A stretch of 6,567 nt of DNA, from NCBI GenBank assembly GCA_004000625.1, contig SAUS01000104.1, forward strand, positions 1 to 6,567, given 5' to 3'. The position numbers and the translations under genes were made by a program. Every line of letters begins with the position of its first letter. Positions within the stretch are counted from its first letter, which is position 1. Positions 1 through 5,325 of this stretch are shown one piece after another. Under the pieces are notes generated by a model, which saw only the letters and a list, made by a program, of their open reading frames with translations, was not told where the DNA came from and ran no database searches. The stretch comes from Candidatus Cibiobacter qucibialis. Lineage in GTDB: Bacteria; Bacillota; Clostridia; Oscillospirales; Ruminococcaceae.

Positions 1-55
1 GGCATCTGCCGCACCTCGCTCGCCGTATCGGCACTTAGAATTATGCGGTATTGCC
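1..55 (-). repeat. Partial MITE-like element, left-end portion (cut by window edge)
   Basis: Read on the minus strand from 55 downward, this matches 4978-5032 of the complete element at 53 of 55 positions, starting with the same 18-bp terminal repeat (38-55, GGCAATACCGCATAATTC). The rest of the copy lies outside the window. It begins only 18 bp after the pyrD stop codon. No coding potential is seen, and no terminator hairpin is visible between pyrD and the element. Confidence 0.9.
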
Positions 56-73
56 CTCTGTTCTTTAACCCGC

Positions 74-982
74 TTATCCTCTCGCGCACCCGCGGATCTC
101 ATCCAGCGTTTTCACGCCGTGGGCATCCATCCATTCCCCAATCTCGGCAGTAATGCGAGTGCAGGCTTTCGGGTCCAGGAAGTTTGCAGTGCCCACCTGA
201 ACGGCGGCTGCACCGGCCATGATGAACTCCAGCGCATCGCGGCCGGTCAGGATACCGCCCAGCCCGATGACAGGGATATTGACGGCTCCCACAGCCTGCC
301 ACACCATGCGCAGTGCAATGGGGCGGATGGCCGGGCCGGAAAGCCCGGCAAAGGTGTTGTTGAACACCGGGCGGCGCTTTTCCAGATCAATGGCGCAGGC
401 CTGGAAGGTATTGCACAGGCTGATGCCATCGGCACCGGCAGCTTCCACGGCCTTGCACATATCGGGGATGCTCTCTGCCTGGGGGCTGAGCTTGACCACC
501 AGCGGCACAGTGCACACTTTGCGCACAGCGGAAACCACCTCTTCGGCGTCCTTGGCGCGGATGCCGAACGCCAGGCCACCCTGCTTGACGTTGGGGCAGC
601 TGATGTTCAGTTCCAGCACATCAATGCCTGCGGCGCACAGCTTCTGCACACCCTCCACGTTTTCCTCAATGGTATGGCCGCCCAGGTTGACCCAGACGGA
701 GGTGCCGCAGGTTTTCATGGCGGGCAGCTCGTTTTCAATAAAGTGCTGCACGCCGGGGTTCTGCAGGCCGATGGAGTTCATCAGGCCGGAGGGAGTTTCC
801 AGCAGGCGCTCGCCGTCGTTGCCGGGCTGACCGTTCAACGTCAGGCCTTTGCCAGAAATGCCGCCCAGCACGCGCAGGTCCTCAATGCCTGCATATTCCG
901 GGCCGAAACCAAAGGTGCCGGAAGCGGCAATGACCGGGCCGGCCAGCTGCTTGCCAAACAGATTTACGCGAAGGTCTGCCAT
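74..982 (-). CDS. pyrD: Dihydroorotate dehydrogenase, class 1B catalytic subunit (PyrD/PyrDB)
   Basis: This cytosolic FMN flavoprotein oxidises dihydroorotate to orotate, the fourth step of UMP synthesis. In class 1B, electrons pass to NAD+ through PyrK. The 302-aa length is normal for the family. Visible motifs are SGKGLT (residues 43-48), NISCPN (126-131) with Cys129 as the catalytic base expected in class 1 enzymes, VVKLSP with Lys164, GLSGPAIRP (213-221), the IPVIGLGGI strand-loop (236-244) and AAAVQVGTANF (258-268) for FMN phosphate. I place the start at ATG 980-982 rather than the in-frame TTG just upstream, because GAGGAGGTG at 991-999 sits 8 nt before this ATG. The start shares one base with the pyrK stop (TGATG), so translation is probably coupled. 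It is the last gene of the run, ending 18 bp from a MITE copy. The neighbouring pyrK confirms class 1B. Confidence 0.97.
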   Translation of the reverse strand: MADLRVNLFGKQLAGPVIAASGTFGFGPEYAGIEDLRVLGGISGKGLTLNGQPGNDGERLLETPSGLMNSIGLQNPGVQHFIENELPAMKTCGTSVWVNLGGHTIEENVEGVQKLCAAGIDVLELNISCPNVKQGGLAFGIRAKDAEEVVSAVRKVCTVPLVVKLSPQAESIPDMCKAVEAAGADGISLCNTFQACAIDLEKRRPVFNNTFAGLSGPAIRPIALRMVWQAVGAVNIPVIGLGGILTGRDALEFIMAGAAAVQVGTANFLDPKACTRITAEIGEWMDAHGVKTLDEIRGCARG

Positions 983-1764
983 CAATCAAACACCTCCTCA
1001 GCTTTGAACACGGGGCCGTCTTTACATACGGTCTTGGCCCCCACCTTGGTGCGGCAGGTGCAGCCCAGGCAGGCGCCAAGGCCGCAGGCCATCTTGCGTT
1101 CCAGGCTGGCCACGCAGGGCGTGCCGCTCTGGGCGCACAGCTGGTATACGCCGCGCATCATCACCATGGGGCCGCAGGTCAGCACCATGGCGAACTGTTC
1201 CGGGTGCAGGATGCCGGTTACCAGGCCGTGGTAACCCACCGCGCCGGAATCCGTTGCAATGCTGATGGCGGCGCAGTAAGGCAGGAAAGCTTCCAGCCCA
1301 TAGGGCTCATCACGGAAGCCGCAGTACAGTTCCGGCTTGCAGCCCGCCGCAGCCAGCTCCTTGCAGAGCTGCAGCAGCGGCGCGGTGCCAATACCGCCGC
1401 CCACAACAGCGATCTTGCCGTTTTTGCCGCCTGCCGCCCGGGCGATCGCGGCCACATCAAATCCGTTGCCGCATGGGCCGGTCACCGTCAGGGTGTCGCC
1501 CTCTTTCAGGGCGGCCAGCTTCTGGGTTCCCTCACCCTTGACCTGATACAGGAAAGTCAGTGCGCCGGTCGCGGCGTCAAAATCATGCACGCTGATGGGG
1601 CGGGACAGGATGGGCGTTTCGTTGGCAGCCCAGGCGCGCAGCATAAAGAACTGCCCCGCCTTGGCCGGGCGGCTGGCATCCGGCCACTGCACCGTCAGGC
1701 AGCGGATATCCGCTGCAACGGTATTCTGGCGCAGGACCGTTACCTTACAGCTTGTTGCATTCAC
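982..1764 (-). CDS. pyrK: Dihydroorotate dehydrogenase electron-transfer subunit (PyrK)
   Basis: This is the FAD and [2Fe-2S] subunit that carries electrons from the FMN of PyrD to NAD+. Its 260 aa are typical. The domains in order are an FAD-binding barrel (about residues 1-105) with AGQFFML (36-42) and RPIS (55-58); a ferredoxin-reductase-type nucleotide domain with VVGGGIGTAPL (120-130) and CGPM (197-200); and a C-terminal iron-sulfur module with Cys227, Cys232, Cys235 and Cys247. The cysteine spacing C-x4-C-x2-C-x11-C is that expected for PyrK. The start is a GTG at 1762-1764, chosen because AGGAGG lies 8 nt upstream at about 1773-1778. The first 20 nt overlap the end of pyrF, and the stop overlaps the pyrD ATG. 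The overlaps point to one polycistronic message with coupled translation, suiting a stable PyrD-PyrK heterotetramer. Confidence 0.96.
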   Translation of the reverse strand: MNATSCKVTVLRQNTVAADIRCLTVQWPDASRPAKAGQFFMLRAWAANETPILSRPISVHDFDAATGALTFLYQVKGEGTQKLAALKEGDTLTVTGPCGNGFDVAAIARAAGGKNGKIAVVGGGIGTAPLLQLCKELAAAGCKPELYCGFRDEPYGLEAFLPYCAAISIATDSGAVGYHGLVTGILHPEQFAMVLTCGPMVMMRGVYQLCAQSGTPCVASLERKMACGLGACLGCTCRTKVGAKTVCKDGPVFKAEEVFD

Positions 1765-2611
1765 CCTGGATATCCTCCTTCATTCGCACGCATTCATTAT
1801 AAGCAGCTTCATCAAAGGCAACGCCGGGCTGCTTTTTGTAAGCCAGCAGGATGCCGCGGCTGGAGTTGACCACACCGCCGTTGCTGTTGTTCATATACTG
1901 GGCAATATCGGCAGCTTTGCCGCCCTGTGCGCCGTAGCCGGGGATCAGGAAGAAGGTCTGGGGGTAAGCAGCGCGGATGGCGGTTGCTTCCTCGGTATGG
2001 GTGCCGCCGATGACCAGACCGATGCTGGAATAACCAGATTCGCCGATGTAATCCCTGCCCAGCTCGCTCAGGCTGTCGCCCACCAGGTCGTACACATGGC
2101 GGCCGTCCTCCAGCTTTTTATATTCAAAATCTTTTGCGCCGGGGTTGGAGGTGCGGCACAGTACAAACAGGCCCTTGCCCTGTTCCTTGCAGTACGGCAG
2201 GTAGGGGCTGATGGAATCCAGGCCCATATAGGGGGCCAGCGTGATGATATCAGCCTCAAAGTCGCCGGTAAAGTGTGCCTTGGCGTACATCTCGGCGGTT
2301 TTGGCAATATCGCCGCGCTTGATATCGGCAATGACCGGCAGGCCGGTGGCGCGCACCATCTTCAGGGTTTCGGCGTAAGCGCGCATGCCATCCAGACCAA
2401 GGGATTCATAATAAGCGATCTGAACCTTGTAGCAGCCTGCGGAAGCCTTGGTGGCTTCAATAATGCGGCGGTTGAATTCCACCACATTTTCACCGGCAGT
2501 CTTGGTGTAGTCCACCACATCTGCGGGCAGGTAGCTGAACTCGGTATCCAGACCCACACACACCGGGCCGTTGGCTGCCACGCTGGCATACAGTTTATCC
2601 ATGTTGGTCAT
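1745..2611 (-). CDS. pyrF: Orotidine 5'-phosphate decarboxylase, subfamily 2 (PyrF)
   Basis: This enzyme decarboxylates OMP to UMP, the last step of the de novo pathway. The 288 aa are longer than the roughly 240-aa subfamily 1 enzymes and fit the second subfamily (TIGR02127-like). Visible motifs are GLDTEFSYLP near the N-terminus (20-29), the catalytic DIKRGD block (Asp96, Lys98, Asp101), the phosphate-binding PGYGAQGG loop (224-231) and NSSRGI (249-254). The chosen start is ATG 2609-2611, with GGAGGA at 2618-2623 six nt upstream; a second in-frame ATG is three codons in and less well spaced. The gene follows pyrC after 53 bp with no promoter or terminator seen in the gap, and its 3' end overlaps pyrK by 20 bp. 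It looks intact. Confidence 0.96.
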   Translation of the reverse strand: MTNMDKLYASVAANGPVCVGLDTEFSYLPADVVDYTKTAGENVVEFNRRIIEATKASAGCYKVQIAYYESLGLDGMRAYAETLKMVRATGLPVIADIKRGDIAKTAEMYAKAHFTGDFEADIITLAPYMGLDSISPYLPYCKEQGKGLFVLCRTSNPGAKDFEYKKLEDGRHVYDLVGDSLSELGRDYIGESGYSSIGLVIGGTHTEEATAIRAAYPQTFFLIPGYGAQGGKAADIAQYMNNSNGGVVNSSRGILLAYKKQPGVAFDEAAYNECVRMKEDIQGECNKL

Positions 2612-2664
2612 TGCTGTTCCTCCGTTTTCTGTATCAAAAAAGCTCGTTCAAACTTTTCTGCGGG

Positions 2665-3852
2665 TTACTGTTTATCTTTCTGGTAGGTCACTTTACCGCC
2701 CTTGATGGTCATCATGACCTGGCCATAGAAGCTTTCGCCGTCATAGGGGCAGTTTTTGCTCTTACTGTGCAGCTCGTCCGCATGTACGGTAAACATGTGG
2801 TCGGTATCCACCAGAACAATATCGGCATCAAAGCCGGGCACCAGGCGGCCCTTATGCTCATCCAGGCCAAGCACCTGAGCGGGGCCGGAGCTCATCAAAA
2901 AGCTCAGCATTTCCAGCGGCAAGCCCTCCATGCGGCACAATTTGGTGTAGCACACGGCAAAGGCGGTTTCCAGCCCAACCATACCGGCAGCGCCCTTGGC
3001 CTTATCCTCGGCGCTGTGGGGGGCATGGTCGGTGCCGATGCAGCTGACTGTGCCATCCTTAATTGCCGTCACCAGGGCGGCCACATCGTCCGCCTTGCGG
3101 ATGGGTGGGTTGACCTTATACTGCAGGCGGGAATCATCGAACCACAGGTGATGCGGGGTCACTTCGCAGCTGACCATTGCACCGCGGCGGCGGCTCTGGC
3201 GCACCATATCCACAGATTCTTTGGTGGAAACATGGCACATATGCAGGCGGGTGCCGTAATATTCGGCCAGGTGGCAGTTGCGCACCGTCTCAATGTTTTC
3301 GGCCAGGCGGTAATCCCACGGGCTGATCTCGCGGTCCTCTGCGTGGGACATCACGGTCAGACCACGCTCGGCTGCCACAGCAAACACGCGAGCCATCGTG
3401 GCGTTATTCATCACGCCGTTGCCGTCCTCGGTGATAAACTTGATATCATCCGGCAGGTCCAGCAGATGGTCAATGGTGTGGCCGTCAAAGTTTTTGGTAA
3501 TGGAAACGGTCTGGTTGGCATCACACAGGCCAATCTCGCGCGCTTTCTCCTCCACCTCATGCACGATCTCTGCCGAAGAGCAGACCGGCTTGGTGTTGGG
3601 CATCAGGTTGACGAAAGTATATCCGCCTGCCGCTGCAGCCGCAGAGCCGGTGGCAATATCCTCTTTATATTCAAAGCCGGGGGTACGCCAATGGCAGTGG
3701 GTATCAATAAACGCGGGCAGAATGGTCAGCCCTTTTGCATTGATCACCTCGCCTGCTTCCGGCAGGTCGGTTCCGATTGCTCTAATTTTGCCGTCCGCGA
3801 TCAGATAATCGCAGATGCGGCCCTCGTAGTCCCGTGCATTTTTAATCAGCAT
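2665..3852 (-). CDS. pyrC: Dihydroorotase, class I amidohydrolase (PyrC)
   Basis: This enzyme cyclises carbamoyl-aspartate to dihydroorotate, the third step of UMP synthesis and the one before PyrD. The 395 aa form an amidohydrolase barrel with short N- and C-terminal strands. Likely metal ligands and substrate contacts are His52 and His54 in FIDTHCHWRTPG, Arg56, Asn86 in MPNT, Asp143 in TEDG, His170 in MSHAED, His207 in MCHVS, the NPPIR segment (248-252) and Asp275 in GTDHAPH. The first motif differs from the common DxHxHLREPG form (Trp for Leu, Thr for Glu). Hydantoinases and allantoinases share the fold, but the operon context settles on dihydroorotase. The start is ATG 3850-3852 with AAAAGGAGGG at 3859-3868, 6 nt upstream. 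It is the first enzyme gene of the pyr operon, lying about 500 nt downstream of the predicted transcription start. Confidence 0.95.
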   Translation of the reverse strand: MLIKNARDYEGRICDYLIADGKIRAIGTDLPEAGEVINAKGLTILPAFIDTHCHWRTPGFEYKEDIATGSAAAAAGGYTFVNLMPNTKPVCSSAEIVHEVEEKAREIGLCDANQTVSITKNFDGHTIDHLLDLPDDIKFITEDGNGVMNNATMARVFAVAAERGLTVMSHAEDREISPWDYRLAENIETVRNCHLAEYYGTRLHMCHVSTKESVDMVRQSRRRGAMVSCEVTPHHLWFDDSRLQYKVNPPIRKADDVAALVTAIKDGTVSCIGTDHAPHSAEDKAKGAAGMVGLETAFAVCYTKLCRMEGLPLEMLSFLMSSGPAQVLGLDEHKGRLVPGFDADIVLVDTDHMFTVHADELHSKSKNCPYDGESFYGQVMMTIKGGKVTYQKDKQ

Positions 3853-3921
3853 GGCTGGCCCTCCTTTTGGTGTGGGGTTGCAAGATTCTGTGTGAGAATT
3901 TGTGGTGGTTGTGGGCGCGGC

Positions 3922-4202
3922 AGGAACAGCCTATCCTCACGTTAAGTGCCAACTTTGCGCGGCGTGGCGATAGCTTGTTGGCGGTGGTGCAGGGTTTGCT
4001 GCTCCCCCCAGCAGTAGGGCCAGGTTGTCTCCTCCACCCATTCGCCGCCTGTTCGGCGGCGGGTGAACAGAGGAACATCCTATCTCCGCGCCAAGTGCCG
4101 CCTGCGGCGGTTGCGCTCCGAAACGCGCCTGCGGGCGCAGCGCTCTGCGCTCCGGCTGTTTTTTGCACCGCGCTTCGCGCGATTGCGCGGCGATAGCCGC
4201 GC
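3922..4202. repeat. GC-rich hairpin array with a decayed internal duplication (pyr operon leader)
   Basis: This gene-free stretch between the leader hairpin and pyrC is packed with short perfect inverted repeats: 4043-4061 (7-bp stem), 4098-4110 (5 bp), 4125-4138 (5 bp), 4135-4150 (6 bp, overlapping the previous one), 4169-4181 (5 bp) and 4185-4202 (7 bp). On the minus strand a unit beginning GCTATCGCC and ending TGTTCCT occurs twice, at 4197-4071 (127 bp) and 3974-3922 (53 bp). Their last 29 bases agree at 23 positions (blocks GGCACTT, GATAGG and TGTTCCT). The second unit looks like a shortened, diverged copy. It would be transcribed as part of the pyr leader RNA. It resembles a dispersed non-coding repeat more than a gene; the reading frames across it are arginine/alanine-rich and unconvincing. 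Confidence 0.7.
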
Positions 4203-4206
4203 AGGC

Positions 4207-4241
4207 AAAAAAATAACTTTTCCCCAAAAGAGGAAAAGTCA
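4207..4241 (-). terminator. Attenuator-like hairpin with U-run in the pyr leader
   Basis: On the minus strand, ACTTTTCCTC (4239-4230), loop TTTT, then GGGGAAAAGT (4225-4216) form a 10-bp stem with one G.U pair. It is followed by TA and seven Ts (4213-4207). The outer bases TG/TA can add two more pairs. It has the shape of an intrinsic terminator, though the stem is AT-rich. It lies about 115 nt after the predicted start of transcription and before pyrC, so it would end transcription early unless prevented. The TGA of the leader reading frame (4239-4241) is part of the stem base. Confidence 0.65.
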
Positions 4242-4328
4242 AAAAGAAGCACCTGATACAGCGTGGGGAAGAAACACTGCACCGTGGGTTTTATCGCAGC
4301 AGGACAAGCCTTCGCGGATGGATATCAT
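4239..4328 (-). CDS. Candidate 29-codon leader peptide upstream of pyrC
   Basis: A short frame starts at ATG 4326-4328 and encodes MISIREGLSCC...SGASF, then TGA. It is supported by position rather than homology. A near-consensus promoter lies just upstream, predicting a start of transcription near 4356. AAAGGG (4340-4345) sits 11 nt before the ATG. The stop codon falls exactly at the base of a hairpin followed by a U-run, and the last codons plus the hairpin arm are U-rich. That layout resembles leader peptides that couple ribosome position to attenuation. There is no run of one amino acid, so amino-acid sensing is not suggested. The frame is also open upstream to 4529, but that longer version would contain the promoter. 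The frame may be fortuitous, and the segment may belong to a non-coding repeat or a small RNA of about 150 nt. Confidence 0.4.
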   Translation of the reverse strand: MISIREGLSCCDKTHGAVFLPHAVSGASF

Positions 4329-4362
4329 GGCACAGTTCACCCTTTCACATATGATTTTAATT

Positions 4363-4391
4363 ATTGTACCATGCCGGGACAATGGTGTCAA
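4363..4391 (-). promoter_or_regulatory. Sigma-70 promoter of the pyr operon
   Basis: On the minus strand, TTGACA (4391-4386), a 17-bp spacer and TACAAT (4368-4363) give an almost perfect housekeeping promoter, with a start near 4356. It reads into the leader frame, the attenuator-like hairpin and then pyrC-pyrF-pyrK-pyrD. No other good promoter is seen closer to pyrC. No PyrR-binding consensus (AGUCC...GAGAGGCU type) was found in the leader. Confidence 0.8.
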
Positions 4392-4412
4392 CACAACACG
4401 AAATGTTGCACC
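4384..4412. promoter_or_regulatory. Dyad overlapping the pyr promoter -35 box (possible operator)
   Basis: GGTG-T-CAACA (4384-4393) and TGTTG-CACC (4404-4412) form an inverted repeat of nine pairs with one bulged base. It is centred near 4398, immediately upstream of and overlapping the TTGACA. It is not transcribed from the predicted start, so if meaningful it would be a protein-binding site on DNA. No regulator can be named. The upstream stretch to about 4557 holds two further TTGACA hexamers (4436-4441, 4455-4460) without good -10 partners, and no gene. Confidence 0.25.
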
Positions 4413-4557
4413 AAGAGGGATTTTTTGTATTTTTGTGTCAACTTTTGGGCAATATGTCAAAACAGCGTGCAAGCCTCTTTTCTCCCAGCGGAACATATCC
4501 TGCAGACCTTCTATTTTTGCTGCTGCCATAGCCGCTTTGCCTTTATTTTATCAAAGC

Positions 4558-4595
4558 AAAACAGCGGTCCCTCCCTTGTAGGAAAGGCCGCCGCT
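4558..4595 (-). terminator. Probable terminator after the small exported protein gene
   Basis: AGCGG (4563-4567) pairs with CCGCT (4591-4595), extended by TCC/GGC pairs around a two-base bulge. On the minus strand it is followed by GTTTTGCTTT, an interrupted T-run. It lies about 75 bp after the stop at 4669. The core CCTCCCTTG-NN-GGAAAGGC (4570-4588) is shared with the stronger terminator at 5269-5307. Confidence 0.5.
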
Positions 4596-4668
4596 TCAGA
4601 CAATCCGTTGTCATGCGTTCTCTTTCATCTTCGCGGAGCAATCTCTTCATTCTGCGCAGCATATCGTA

Positions 4669-4950
4669 TTACTTTTTATCTCCGCCAATCTGCTGGTCGA
4701 TATAATCGTTCAGTTCTTCTATTGCGTCAGCCCACTTTGTATCATCCATGTTGACCTTTTTCCCTGGCCGCGCTGGTTCTGACTGCACTGCTTCCGGTGT
4801 GTTCTGTGCCGGTTCTACTGTTTGCACCGGTGCTTCCGTCTGTACCGGCTGCGTGTCATTCTGGCGGGCATTCAGTGCCCCGCTTGCCCCCAAAGCTGCC
4901 GTCACTGCAATCAAAGCAACTGCGCAAAGGCCTATCACTTGTTTTTTCAT
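4669..4950 (-). CDS. Small exported or membrane-anchored protein of unknown function
   Basis: I do not recognise this 93-aa protein. It opens with MKKQ and a hydrophobic stretch (residues 5-24, alanine/valine/leucine-rich), which fits a signal peptide or single N-terminal anchor. Cys9 does not sit in a good lipobox. Residues 30-62 are a Pro/Gln/Thr/Glu-rich linker with PVQTEAPVQTVEP repeats, likely unstructured outside the membrane. Residues 66-88 (DDTKWADAIEELNDYIDQQI) look like one acidic amphipathic helix. The start is ATG 4948-4950 with AAAAGGAGGG at 4961-4970, 10 nt upstream. A longer in-frame start at 5073 lies inside the repeat element and is rejected. The gene stands alone: its own promoter is at 5192-5221, a 172-bp MITE lies in the leader, and a probable terminator follows. 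A good ribosome site, export signal and flanking signals argue for a real gene. Confidence 0.75.
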   Translation of the reverse strand: MKKQVIGLCAVALIAVTAALGASGALNARQNDTQPVQTEAPVQTVEPAQNTPEAVQSEPARPGKKVNMDDTKWADAIEELNDYIDQQIGGDKK

Positions 4951-4977
4951 CGTTTCAGCGCCCTCCTTTTTATCTAT

Positions 4978-5149
4978 GGCAATACCGCATAATTCTAAGT
5001 GCCGATACGGCAAGCGAGGTGCGGCAGATGCTAAGCCAAAAGCGCAGATAATACTGGATGTCTTATCGAGCATTTTGGCAACGCAGATGCCGTGCCGCAG
5101 CTGCCGGAGCGGTGCTTAAGCCGCAAGGCGGGAATTGTGCGGTGTTGCC
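4978..5149 (+). mobile_element. Complete 172-bp MITE-like element with 4-bp target duplication
   Basis: The ends are imperfect terminal inverted repeats: GGCAATACCGCATAATTC at 4978-4995 against the complement of 5132-5149, agreeing at 16 of 18 positions. The four bases CTAT occur immediately outside each end (4974-4977 and 5150-5153), as a target duplication would. The interior has no plausible gene. It includes small dyads (GCCG-ATA-CGGC at 5001-5011, CCGC-AAG-GCGG at about 5121-5131) and two copies of GCAGATGC (5024-5031, 5083-5090). Partial copies lie at both window ends, in the opposite orientation. The short size, TIRs, duplication and lack of a transposase fit a miniature inverted-repeat element moved in trans. 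I cannot assign the parent insertion-sequence family. It sits between the promoter and ribosome site of the small exported protein gene. Confidence 0.85.
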
Positions 5150-5191
5150 CTATTACATATTTCCAGCTGCCGAGCCTGCTTTGTTATCATT

Positions 5192-5221
5192 ATCGTATCA
5201 TTTTTAAGTAACAGTTGTCAA
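5192..5221 (-). promoter_or_regulatory. Sigma-70 promoter facing the small exported protein gene
   Basis: On the minus strand, TTGACA (5221-5216), an 18-bp spacer and TACGAT (5197-5192) make a good housekeeping promoter, with a start near 5185. The only gene downstream before a terminator is the exported protein at 4669-4950. The MITE at 4978-5149 would be transcribed inside its 5' untranslated region, giving a leader of roughly 235 nt. Confidence 0.7.
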
Positions 5222-5268
5222 TCCTATTTATCCCCATGCTTTTTCTACTCCACAGCTTTTACGGCAGC

Positions 5269-5307
5269 AAAAAAGCAGCCCCTCCCTTGCGGGAAAGGCT
5301 GCTTTTT
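5269..5307 (-). terminator. Strong intrinsic terminator after the zinc-ribbon gene
   Basis: AAAAAGCAGCC (5270-5280) pairs perfectly with GGCTGCTTTTT (5297-5307), with an inner TCCC/GGGA stem and TTGC loop. On the minus strand six Ts follow (5274-5269). A T-run also follows on the plus strand, so it could work both ways. It lies 18 bp beyond the stop codon at 5326 and would end the sigma factor/zinc-ribbon transcript. Confidence 0.9.
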
Positions 5308-5325
5308 AGAACAAATCAGTTACAA

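Noticed and set aside
119..1234. 371-codon plus-strand frame opposite pyrD and pyrK
   Set aside because: It is antisense to two unmistakable genes, has no ribosome site, and its composition (His, Ala, Gly, Gln-rich) is typical of an antisense frame in GC-rich DNA.
1595..2686. 363-codon plus-strand frame opposite pyrF
   Set aside because: It is a shadow of pyrF and the start of pyrK; no motif is recognised.
2611..3945. 444-codon plus-strand frame opposite pyrC
   Set aside because: It is a shadow of pyrC on the other strand, with no recognisable domain and no start signals.
3922..4202. CRISPR array
   Set aside because: The repeats are only two diverged units of unequal length with no regular spacers, and no cas genes are present.
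3842..4282. 146- and 101-codon minus-strand frames across the GC-rich leader
   Set aside because: Both are Arg/Ala-rich frames through hairpin repeats, without good ribosome sites. The longer one runs into the pyrC start out of frame.
3869..4356. PyrR-binding site or known riboswitch in the pyr leader
   Set aside because: I looked for the PyrR anti-antiterminator consensus and common riboswitch cores on the minus strand and found none.
4239..4529. 96-codon extension of the leader frame
   Set aside because: It would include the strong promoter at 4363-4391 and its ATG has only a weak ribosome site. The 29-codon version fits the promoter and AAAGGG better.
4669..5073. 134-codon version of the small exported protein starting inside the MITE
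   Set aside because: The extra N-terminal codons come from the repeat element, and the hydrophobic export signal would be buried internally. ATG 4950 has a clear AGGAGG site.
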